Positions 8,266 to 15,008 of a DNA stretch of 59,740 nt are shown piece after piece (the first letter of the stretch is position 1; each line of letters begins with the position of its first letter). A program made the position numbers and the translations under genes. The DNA is from Actinomycetales bacterium JB111 (lineage in GTDB: Bacteria; Actinomycetota; Actinomycetes; Actinomycetales; Actinomycetaceae): the NCBI GenBank assembly GCA_900163555.1, contig FUHX01000076.1:1-59740 (forward strand), written 5' to 3'. The notes under the pieces were generated by a model. It did not search any database. It was not told the DNA's origin and was given only the letters and a program-made list of their open reading frames with translations.

Positions 8266-8861
8266 CAGCCTCGTACCCGATCGCGCTCGCCGAGCTGCTC
8301 GGCCTGACCGGCGCGGGCGACCCCGACCCGGCCGACCCGGCCGCGGTGGGACCGTTCGTGCCCGACCGGGCCGACCTCCTGCGGGCCGCCGCGCGCGCCG
8401 AGGCCGCGCACCGCCCCCTGGATTTCGGCGACCTCGCCGGCCACCCGGCGACCGCCGATCTCGAGGCCACCACGCTCGCCGCGGCGCTGCTCACCACCAC
8501 GAGCACGCTGCGCGTGATCGTCCCCCTCGACGTCGACCGCTGGGAGCCGTACAACGCCGCCCGGGCGCTCGCCACCCTCGCGCACGCGGGCCCCGGCCGC
8601 CTCGCCGTCCGCCTGACCGGCGGCGACGAGGGGCGCCGCGCCGAGTACGCGTCGGTCCTGCGGGCGCTGTGGGTCTCGTTCCCGCGCGAGGCGCTCGTCC
8701 TCGACCGCGCGGCCGGCCGGTACTTCGACCCGACCTTCGTGCGACACCCGGACATCGACGGGCCCACGTGGTCCGTGCTCGGGGCGCTCACGGTCCCCGA
8801 GCCGCCCGGGCCCTTCTCTGTTCTCGGCGACGAGGCGACCGCCCGGACGGTGGCGTCATGA
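8262..8861 (+). CDS. Orphan LLM-like (monooxygenase-related) small protein
   Basis: A 199-residue protein with no confident family. Its middle resembles the central part of luciferase-like monooxygenases: a TTTSTLRVIVPLD strand, then NAARALATLAHAGPGRLAVRLTGGDEG, which mirrors the vAr-xxaTLD-xxSgGR-xxxxvtgg pattern of the full enzymes on either side. It is half the normal length and lacks the N-terminal flavin strand and the C-terminal third. The ATGA overlaps on both sides argue for a maintained gene, not a random remnant. It could be a subunit or a non-catalytic partner of the following monooxygenase, or a truncated enzyme. Confidence 0.6.
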   Translation: MTASYPIALAELLGLTGAGDPDPADPAAVGPFVPDRADLLRAAARAEAAHRPLDFGDLAGHPATADLEATTLAAALLTTTSTLRVIVPLDVDRWEPYNAARALATLAHAGPGRLAVRLTGGDEGRRAEYASVLRALWVSFPREALVLDRAAGRYFDPTFVRHPDIDGPTWSVLGALTVPEPPGPFSVLGDEATARTVAS

Positions 8862-10084
8862 CCGCGGCGCCGACCATGAAGCTCAGCCTCAACCTCAGCG
8901 GGGTCGGCCGGCACGCCGGCGCCTGGCGGGACGAGGTCTCCCGCCCGGGCGACGTCGTCGACGTCGAGCACTACGTGCGGGTGGCCCGGCTCGCGGAGGA
9001 GGGCCGCTTCGACTCCGTGTTCGTGGCCGACTCGCCCGTTCTCGGGTCCGACCCGACGGTCCCGCCGCTCAGGTTCGAGCCGCTCACCCTGCTCGCGGCC
9101 GTGGCGGCGCGCACCGAGCGCATCGGCGTCATCGCCACGGTCTCGTCCAGCTACAACGACGCCGAGACCGTCGCCCGCCGCGTCCTGTCGATCGACCGGA
9201 TCTCCGGCGGGCGGGCGGCGCTCAACGTCGTCGCCTCCGCCGGCGCCGGCCCCGCGCGGAACTTCGGGCTCGCCGACCGGCTCGGCCACGACGACCGGTA
9301 CGCGCTCGCCGAGGACTTCCTCACCGGGCTCAGGCGCGTGTGGCACCAGCTCGGCGCCGCGGGCCGCGAACCCCTCATCGTCCAGGCCGGCTCCTCCGAG
9401 GCCGGCCGGGCGCTCGCCGGGCGCCACGCCGACGTCGTCTACGCCGGCGGCGTGCGCGCGCACGACTCCCTGGAGCTCGCCACGGACGTGGCCGAGCGCG
9501 CCAGGCAGGCCGGCCGCACGGGTCCCGGCCCGCTCGTGCTGCCGGGCGTCATCCCCTTCGTCGCGGACACCGACCCGGAGGCACTCGAGCTCGAGGCGCA
9601 CCTCGACGCCCTGCACGCCCCGCCGGAGGACGCGATCGAGCGGCTCGGCGGCATCGTCGGCGCCGACCTGTCCGGGGTCGACCCGGACGGGCCGCTGCCC
9701 GTGGCGGACCTGCCGGACGAGCTCGACCACGCGGCCGGGGCCAGCCTCGCCACCCTCGCCCGCAGGCTGTCGACCGAGCTGCGGCTGTCGGTCCGGCAGA
9801 TCGCCGGGCGCCTGCACGCCGGCGCGTTCGGCAACATCCAGACCCGCCTCGTCGGCAGCGCGGACACGGTCGCCGAGACCCTCGCCCGCTGGTTCCGCGA
9901 GGGCGTTCCGGGCTTCAACCTCCTGCTCCCGCGCCAGCCCGCGGACCTGGAGTACTTCGTCGCCGAGGTGATCCCGCGCCTGCGCCGCCTCGGCGTCCAC
10001 CGCACGAGCTACGAGACCACGACGCTCGCCGGCCACCTCGGCCTCGCGCGTCAGACCCTCCCCGAAAGGACACCCCACGCATGA
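8858..10084 (+). CDS. LLM-class monooxygenase of the NtaA/SnaA/DszA type
   Basis: A 408-residue FMNH2-dependent monooxygenase. Family features are the N-terminal LSLNLSGVGRHAGAW, the residues around DSVFVADSPVLG near 50, ERIGVIATVSSSYNDAETVARRVLSIDRISGGRAALNVVASAG near residues 85-130, and the long insertion typical of the NtaA/SnaA/DszA branch. The branch includes enzymes that open sulfone rings (DszA), nitrilotriacetate monooxygenase and sulfone monooxygenases. Within an SsuD/rhodanese operon an organosulfur or sulfone substrate is likely. The preferred start MTAAPTMKLS overlaps the upstream stop. MKLS (8876) is an alternative start. Confidence 0.88.
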   Translation: MTAAPTMKLSLNLSGVGRHAGAWRDEVSRPGDVVDVEHYVRVARLAEEGRFDSVFVADSPVLGSDPTVPPLRFEPLTLLAAVAARTERIGVIATVSSSYNDAETVARRVLSIDRISGGRAALNVVASAGAGPARNFGLADRLGHDDRYALAEDFLTGLRRVWHQLGAAGREPLIVQAGSSEAGRALAGRHADVVYAGGVRAHDSLELATDVAERARQAGRTGPGPLVLPGVIPFVADTDPEALELEAHLDALHAPPEDAIERLGGIVGADLSGVDPDGPLPVADLPDELDHAAGASLATLARRLSTELRLSVRQIAGRLHAGAFGNIQTRLVGSADTVAETLARWFREGVPGFNLLLPRQPADLEYFVAEVIPRLRRLGVHRTSYETTTLAGHLGLARQTLPERTPHA

Positions 10085-11109
10085 GCCGCTACATCATCAT
10101 CGGGGCGGGCGCCGTCGGCGGCGCCCTCGCCGCCTCCCTGCACCAGGCCGGATCCGACGTCGTGCTCGTCGCCCGCGGTGAGGCCCTCGCGGCCATCGCC
10201 GACCGCGGCCTCGTCTACACCCGCCCCGGCGGCGTCGACACGGTGCCCGTGACCGCCGTCGGCGGGCCCGGCGACGTCGCGCTCACCGGCGACGACGTGC
10301 TCGTCCTTGCCGTGAAGGCGCAGGACGCCATCGCGACCCTGCAGGCGTGGGCCTGGCAGCCCGTCGCTTTCTCAGACCGCACCGGGACCGCCTCCGAGCT
10401 GCCGATCGTCACCCTGCAGAACGGGCTGGAGACCGAGCGCGCGGCCCTGCGGCTGTTCGACACGGTCGTCTCCGGCACCACGTTCCTCGCCGGCGTCCAC
10501 CTGCGCCCCGGCGAGGTGCTCACCGGCGCCGGCCCGCGCATCGGCCAGCTCATCCTCGGTGGCTACCCGACCGCCGCTCCCGTCCCGGAGCGCCTCGTCG
10601 ACGACCTGCGCGCGGCCGAGTGGCTCGTGCAGGTGGTGGGCGACGTGAGCCGGTGGAAGGCGTCGAAGCTCGTCCACAACGTCACCAACGGCACCGAGCT
10701 CCTCAGCGGTGACTCCGAGCGGGTCGCCGCGATCGCCGACCGCGTGGCCGCCGAGGCCCGCGAGGTCCTTGGTGCCGCCGGCTACGGCCTGGCCGACCCG
10801 GCCACCGAGCGCGACTTCGACGCCTCTCTCGCCGCGATCGTGCCGGGCGCCGGCTACGAGCCGGGGCAGCAGTCCACGTGGCAGTCGTTCGTCCGCGGCC
10901 GGCCCAGCGAGGTCGACTACCTCAACGGCGAGATCGCGCTGCTGGCCCGCCAGTACGGCGTGGCCGCGCCGTACAACGCCGCGCTCCAGGCCGTCCTCGG
11001 GGTGTCCTCCGCCGCCGGCGAGGCGCCGGGCGCGCGGAGCGTCGACGAGGTCGAGGCCGTCGTCGCCGCGACCCAGGGTCGGCGCGGCCGGGCAGAGGTG
11101 GCGGCATGA
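10081..11109 (+). CDS. Ketopantoate reductase-like NADP-dependent oxidoreductase
   Basis: A 342-residue ApbA/PanE-family protein. It has an N-terminal NADP-binding Rossmann motif GAGAVGG at residues 8-14, the segment VLAVKAQDA near 80, and LQNGLETER near 115. The C-terminal helical domain has the conserved lysine region WKASKLVHNVTNGTELL near residue 200. Family members reduce 2-oxo acids such as ketopantoate, but many paralogues act on other substrates. Position between monooxygenase and hydrolase genes points to reduction of a keto intermediate from substrate breakdown, not pantothenate synthesis. ATGA overlaps join it to both neighbours. Confidence 0.85.
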   Translation: MSRYIIIGAGAVGGALAASLHQAGSDVVLVARGEALAAIADRGLVYTRPGGVDTVPVTAVGGPGDVALTGDDVLVLAVKAQDAIATLQAWAWQPVAFSDRTGTASELPIVTLQNGLETERAALRLFDTVVSGTTFLAGVHLRPGEVLTGAGPRIGQLILGGYPTAAPVPERLVDDLRAAEWLVQVVGDVSRWKASKLVHNVTNGTELLSGDSERVAAIADRVAAEAREVLGAAGYGLADPATERDFDASLAAIVPGAGYEPGQQSTWQSFVRGRPSEVDYLNGEIALLARQYGVAAPYNAALQAVLGVSSAAGEAPGARSVDEVEAVVAATQGRRGRAEVAA

Positions 11110-11918
11110 CCGCGCAGGACGTGCGCGCCGAGAAGCGCCTGGATGAGAGTGCCGAGGCGCGCGTGGAGGCGACCACCCGCACGTGGACCGGGCCGGAGGG
11201 CATCCCCGCCCGCGGCACGCTCGTGCTCGTCGTCGGACGCGGCGAGACCCCGGACGTCTACGAGCGCTTCGGCCGCCGGATCTCCTCCGACGCCTATGTC
11301 GTCGTCGCGGTCCCGGACGAGGCCGCGGCGCGCGTGGCGCTCGCGGACTCCGAGCTGCCCCGCCCGCTCCTGCTCGCCGGGAGCGACTCCGGCGCGCTCG
11401 CGGCGGCCTCGCTGGCCGCCGATTCACCGGAGGTCGCGGGTGTCGTCCTCGTCGGGCTGCCGTCCGGGGCGGACGGGTCTGCGGGGCGCCCCGCCGACTG
11501 GCAGGACGAGCTCGAGGCCCGCACCGCCTGCCCCAACCACCGCAAGGTCCTCACCGCCGCGACGACCTCCGGGCTGTGGGACGCCATCGGCGTCCTGCCG
11601 AGCCTCGTGGTCCCGTCCGCGGGCGCGGGTGCGGGTGCGGGTGCGGGCGCGGGTGCCGCGCCGGGGGCGGGCGTGACCGAGCTGTCGGTCCCCGTCCTCG
11701 CGATCCACGGCGCCGCGGACCGCGTGAGCCCGCTCGATACGGCCCGCGTGGCCTACCGGGCGTTCGGCGTGGACGAGCTCGCGGTCGTCGACGGCGGCCT
11801 GCACGACGCCCTCAACGACGTCACCCACCGCTCCGTCGCCGCGACCATCGTCCTGTTCCTCGAGCGCGTGAAGGCCGGCGCCGCGGCGGAACCGATCGTG
11901 ACCACGGGTCGACCGTGA
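11106..11918 (+). CDS. Alpha/beta hydrolase-fold protein with Asp at the nucleophile position
   Basis: A 270-residue alpha/beta hydrolase-like protein. The nucleophile elbow reads G-S-D-S-G at residues 92-96. In the G-x-Nuc-x-G pattern Asp94 takes the nucleophile place, as in dehalogenases and epoxide hydrolases, not the usual serine. C-terminal acid and histidine candidates are in IHGAADRVSP and GGLHDALND, the usual final triad segments. An in-frame low-complexity run of alternating Gly and Ala lies at about 172-186 (DNA 11619-11666), a likely flexible loop prone to length change. Start and stop both overlap neighbours. The substrate is unknown. Confidence 0.7.
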   Translation: MTAQDVRAEKRLDESAEARVEATTRTWTGPEGIPARGTLVLVVGRGETPDVYERFGRRISSDAYVVVAVPDEAAARVALADSELPRPLLLAGSDSGALAAASLAADSPEVAGVVLVGLPSGADGSAGRPADWQDELEARTACPNHRKVLTAATTSGLWDAIGVLPSLVVPSAGAGAGAGAGAGAAPGAGVTELSVPVLAIHGAADRVSPLDTARVAYRAFGVDELAVVDGGLHDALNDVTHRSVAATIVLFLERVKAGAAAEPIVTTGRP

Positions 11919-13333
11919 GCCGGATCGACGCGCCCACGGCGCGGGACGCGGGGCACGACCTCGCGCCGGGGGACGCGACGTTCGCGGAGGCCCTGGCCGA
12001 GCTGCGCGGTCTTGTGCCGGGCGTCTCCGTGGACCCCGCGGACCTCGCCGCCGCGTCGACCGACCGGTCGGGATTCGTGCCCGACGGGCCGCCGGCCGCG
12101 CTCGTCCGCGCGGGCGACGCGGCCGACGTCGAGGAGACGCTCGGCTGGGCGAGCCGGCACCGCGTGCCGGTCGTGCCGCGCGGGGCGGGCAGCGGGCTGG
12201 CCGGTGCCGCCGTCGCCGGCCCGGGCGCCATCGTCCTCGACCTGTCCGGGCTGGACCAGATCGTGCGCCTCGAGCCGGCCGACGGCTACGCCGTCGTCGA
12301 GCCCGGGGTCGTCACCGCGGACCTCGACCGGGCCTCCCGCGCCCACGGGCTGCAGTACGCGCCGGACCCCGGCAGCGTCGAGATCTCCACCATCGGCGGC
12401 AACATCGCCACGAACGCCGGCGGACTTCGGTGCGTCAAGCACGGGGTGACCCGGGACGCGGTCCTGGGCCTCGACGTCGTGCTCGCGGACGGCACCCGGG
12501 TGTCGACCGGCGCCGGCTCCGTGCGCGGGGTCGCCGGCTACGACCTCACGTCGCTCCTGGTGGGCTCGGAGGGGACGCTCGGCGTCGTCGTCGGCGCGAC
12601 CGTGCGGCTCGTGCCCGCCGAGCGCGACGCGATCACCGTGACCGGGAGCTTCGCGAGCGTCGAGCACGCGGCCGCCGCGGCCGCGGAGGTCATCGCCAGC
12701 GGCATCACGCCCGGCATGCTCGAGCTGCTCGACGCCGCCACCCTCCGGGCGCTCGACGATCTCGAGGGCACGGACCTCGCCACGGTCGGCGGCGCGCTGC
12801 TCATCGCCCGCACCGACGGCTTCGCGGCCGCGGCCGAGGCGGACGCCATCGCGGGGATCTTTCGCGAGCGGACGGACGCCGTCGCCCTGTCCGGCGACCC
12901 GGTCGAGGCCGAGCAGCTCGTGCGGGCCCGGCGCCAGGCGCTGCCGTCGATCGAGGCCCGCGGCCGGGTCCTCATCGAGGACATCGCCGTCCCGCGGACC
13001 AGGCTCGCCGAGGCCGTGCGGACGGTCGGGCAGATCTCGGCCGAGACCGGCGTCGAGGTGTTCGTCTTCGCGCACGCCGGCGCCGGGATCCTCCACCCGA
13101 TCGTGCTCCTCGGCGACCGCCCGGCCGACGACCCGGCCGTCCGGGACACCGCCGACCGCATCTTCTCACTCGCGCTCGAGCTCGGGGGAACAGTTACGGG
13201 GGAGCACGGCGTTGGACTGCTCAAGAGGCAGTGGCTGCACCGGGAGCTCGGCCCGGCTGCCGTCTCGCTGCACGAGCGCATCAAGGCGGCCCTCGATCCG
13301 CTCGACATCCTCAACCCAGGAAAGGGAATCTGA
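11915..13333 (+). CDS. FAD-linked oxidase, GlcD/D-lactate dehydrogenase type
   Basis: A 472-residue flavoprotein with an N-terminal FAD_binding_4 (PCMH) domain, about residues 45-230. It contains VPVVPRGAGSGLAGAA, the GGNIATNAGGLRCVKHG motif and GYDLTSLLVGSEGTLGVV. The C-terminal FAD-oxidase domain has GTVTGEHGVGLLKR and the terminal LDPLDILNPGKGI. The family oxidises D-2-hydroxy acids (glycolate, D-lactate, D-2-hydroxyglutarate). A GTG start overlapping the upstream TGA is preferred because coupling is the rule in this operon. The probable role is oxidising a hydroxy-acid fragment left after desulfurisation, which is inferred. Confidence 0.88.
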   Translation: MSRIDAPTARDAGHDLAPGDATFAEALAELRGLVPGVSVDPADLAAASTDRSGFVPDGPPAALVRAGDAADVEETLGWASRHRVPVVPRGAGSGLAGAAVAGPGAIVLDLSGLDQIVRLEPADGYAVVEPGVVTADLDRASRAHGLQYAPDPGSVEISTIGGNIATNAGGLRCVKHGVTRDAVLGLDVVLADGTRVSTGAGSVRGVAGYDLTSLLVGSEGTLGVVVGATVRLVPAERDAITVTGSFASVEHAAAAAAEVIASGITPGMLELLDAATLRALDDLEGTDLATVGGALLIARTDGFAAAAEADAIAGIFRERTDAVALSGDPVEAEQLVRARRQALPSIEARGRVLIEDIAVPRTRLAEAVRTVGQISAETGVEVFVFAHAGAGILHPIVLLGDRPADDPAVRDTADRIFSLALELGGTVTGEHGVGLLKRQWLHRELGPAAVSLHERIKAALDPLDILNPGKGI

Positions 13334-13335
13334 CC

Positions 13336-13941
13336 ATGACCACCCCCCACGCCTCCGCTGAGCGGACGGTCGTCGCGCTCGTGGGCAACCCGCGGCCCGG
13401 ATCGCGCACGCTCGGCGCCGCGACGACGCTGGCCGCCCGGGTCGCCCGGGAGATCGGCGCGGCCGACGTCGTCCCCATCGACCTCGCCGACCTCGCCGCC
13501 GAGATCCTCACCCCCGAGCACCCCGGGGCCGACGCCGCCCTCGCGCGCGCCGCGGCCACCGACGTCCTCGTGGTGGCGACCCCCGTCTACAAGGCGTCCT
13601 ACACGGGGCTGCTCAAGGCGTTCCTCGACCTCTACGGGCCCGACGGGCTGGCCGGGGTCGTCGCGATCCCGCTAGTGGTCTCCGGCAGCCCCGCGCACGG
13701 GCTGGCCGGCGAGGTCCACCTGCGGCCCGTGCTCGTCGAGCTCGGGGCGACCGTCCCGACCCGGTCGCTCGCCGTCACCGAGTCGCGGCTCGGCGAGCTC
13801 GAGCAGGTCGTCGAGGACTGGCTCGCCCGCGAGGGCGGGGCGCTGCGGCGGGCCGTCGGCGCGTTCGACGCGGTGGGTGTCGGGTCCGATGCCAGGCAGG
13901 GTGTGACCGGCCTGGTCCCGGCCGAGGCGGTGGCGCGATGA
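13336..13941 (+). CDS. NAD(P)H-dependent FMN reductase, SsuE-like
   Basis: A 201-residue flavodoxin-fold reductase. The N-terminal VVALVGNPRPGSRTL is the FMN phosphate-binding loop, and VVATPVYKASYTGLLKAFLDL near residue 75 is the second family motif. Such enzymes make the reduced FMN required by SsuD- and NtaA-type monooxygenases, two of which are encoded upstream in the same operon. It begins two bases after the oxidase stop and its own stop overlaps the next ATG. The physiological pairing with one or both monooxygenases is inferred from context. Confidence 0.88.
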   Translation: MTTPHASAERTVVALVGNPRPGSRTLGAATTLAARVAREIGAADVVPIDLADLAAEILTPEHPGADAALARAAATDVLVVATPVYKASYTGLLKAFLDLYGPDGLAGVVAIPLVVSGSPAHGLAGEVHLRPVLVELGATVPTRSLAVTESRLGELEQVVEDWLAREGGALRRAVGAFDAVGVGSDARQGVTGLVPAEAVAR

Positions 13942-14477
13942 CCGCCGAGCCCGGGACCCAGACGTCCGTGATCGGCGCCGAGGCGTTCAAGACGGTCTTC
14001 CGCCGGCACCCCGGCGGGGTGGCCGTGGTGGCGCTCGAGCACGAGGGCGGCCTCGTCGGCTTCACGGCGACGTCCGTCATCTCGATCTCCGCCGAGCCGC
14101 CGCTGCTGGCGTTCTCGCTGGCGTCCACGTCGTCGTCGTGGCCCGCCGTGGCCGCGGCGGGCACGCTGGCGGTCAGCTTCCTCGCCGACCACCAGGACGA
14201 CATCTCGGCCCGGTTCGCGACCAGCGGTATCGACCGCTTCGCCGCGGGCGGGTGGAGCCTGCTCCCGACCGGCGAGCCGGTCATCGACGGTGCCGTGTCC
14301 TGGCTGCGCGCGGAGATCTTCCAGCGCACGCGCGTGGGCGGCAGCTACCTCGTGTCGCTGCGGGCCGTGGAGTCGAGCCTCGGGGACGACCCGCTGCCGC
14401 GGGCGCCCGAGACCTCCGCGCCGCTGGTGTACCACGACCGGACGTACCACCGGCTCGGTGAGCACTCGGCGATCTGA
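13938..14477 (+). CDS. Flavin reductase-like domain protein
   Basis: A 179-residue flavin reductase of the FMN-binding split-barrel (Flavin_Reduct) family. The motif FRRHPGGVAVVALEHEGGLVGFTATSV near residues 15-45 and the ISAEPPLLAFSLASTSSSWPAV segment are typical of NtaB/HpaC-type reductases, as are GTLAVSFLADHQDDISARFA and the C-terminal PLVYHDRTYHRLG. NtaB-like reductases commonly partner NtaA/SnaA-type monooxygenases, so this may serve the enzyme at 8858 while the SsuE-like reductase serves the SsuD-like enzyme. It is the last gene of the coupled operon. No clear terminator follows. Confidence 0.88.
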   Translation: MTAEPGTQTSVIGAEAFKTVFRRHPGGVAVVALEHEGGLVGFTATSVISISAEPPLLAFSLASTSSSWPAVAAAGTLAVSFLADHQDDISARFATSGIDRFAAGGWSLLPTGEPVIDGAVSWLRAEIFQRTRVGGSYLVSLRAVESSLGDDPLPRAPETSAPLVYHDRTYHRLGEHSAI

Positions 14478-14595
14478 GCGCGGCCCGCCGACGGCTCCGT
14501 CCTCGGGGTCACGTTGGAGTCGGGCGGAGGCTCCCAGCAGCCCACGTCCGACCCGATCGTCACGCTCGCGGCCGGGTAAGGCGCGGCCGCCCTGC

Positions 14596-14874
14596 TCAGA
14601 CCCGGATGTCGTCGAACACGGTGTGCTTGTCCATGTAGTCCACGACGTACGGGCACAGCGGGCGGGCCCTGCCGCCGCGCTCGCGCACGTCGTTCAGGGC
14701 GAAGTCGACGAGCTGCCCGGCGAGGCCCTGCCCGCGCCGGGCGGGGTCGGTGAACGTGTGGTCGAAGGTGTGGACGTCGCCGTCGAGGGCGTAGGTGGCC
14801 TCCTCGGCCTCCTTGCCGTCGACCTCGATGACGTACCGGGACCTCTCGGGCTCGTGCCGCACGGTTGCGCTCAT
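14596..14874 (-). CDS. Small GNAT-family N-acetyltransferase (YjdJ-like)
   Basis: A 92-residue single-domain acetyltransferase of the short YjdJ/NATD1-like group. Recognisable parts are SRYVIEVDGKEAEEATYALDGD at the start, then FDHTFTDPARRGQGLAGQLVDFALNDVRERGG, where R-R-G-Q-G-L-A is the acetyl-CoA loop. The ending LCPYVVDYMDKH is highly characteristic of this group. The ATG at 14874 was chosen because the protein then has the usual length. An open frame continues upstream without family similarity. The substrate of this group in bacteria is not established. Confidence 0.82.
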   Translation of the reverse strand: MSATVRHEPERSRYVIEVDGKEAEEATYALDGDVHTFDHTFTDPARRGQGLAGQLVDFALNDVRERGGRARPLCPYVVDYMDKHTVFDDIRV

Positions 14875-14900
14875 GCCCCGACCGTACGCCCACCCCTCGC

Positions 14901-14970
14901 TGAGTTCGTGCCGTAGCCCTTGAGTTCGTGCTGAAGGAGGCCCGAACTCACTGCCGCCAGCACGAACTCG
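14901..14970. repeat. Nested inverted repeat of GAGTTCG/CGAACTC, four copies
   Basis: Two direct copies of GAGTTCG (14902 and 14922, 20 bp apart) face two inverted copies CGAACTC (14943 and 14963, again 20 bp apart). The inner-outer pair forms a 12-bp perfect inverted repeat, GAGTTCGTGCTG (14922-14933) with CAGCACGAACTC (14958-14969). It lies after the hrpA stop and before the GNAT start, both leftward, so it may terminate hrpA transcription, act as an operator, or be a short dispersed repeat. Confidence 0.6.
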
Positions 14971-15008
14971 ACGGTGAGAGTGGTGGGGGAGCAGGGGGAA
15001 CAGGGGAG

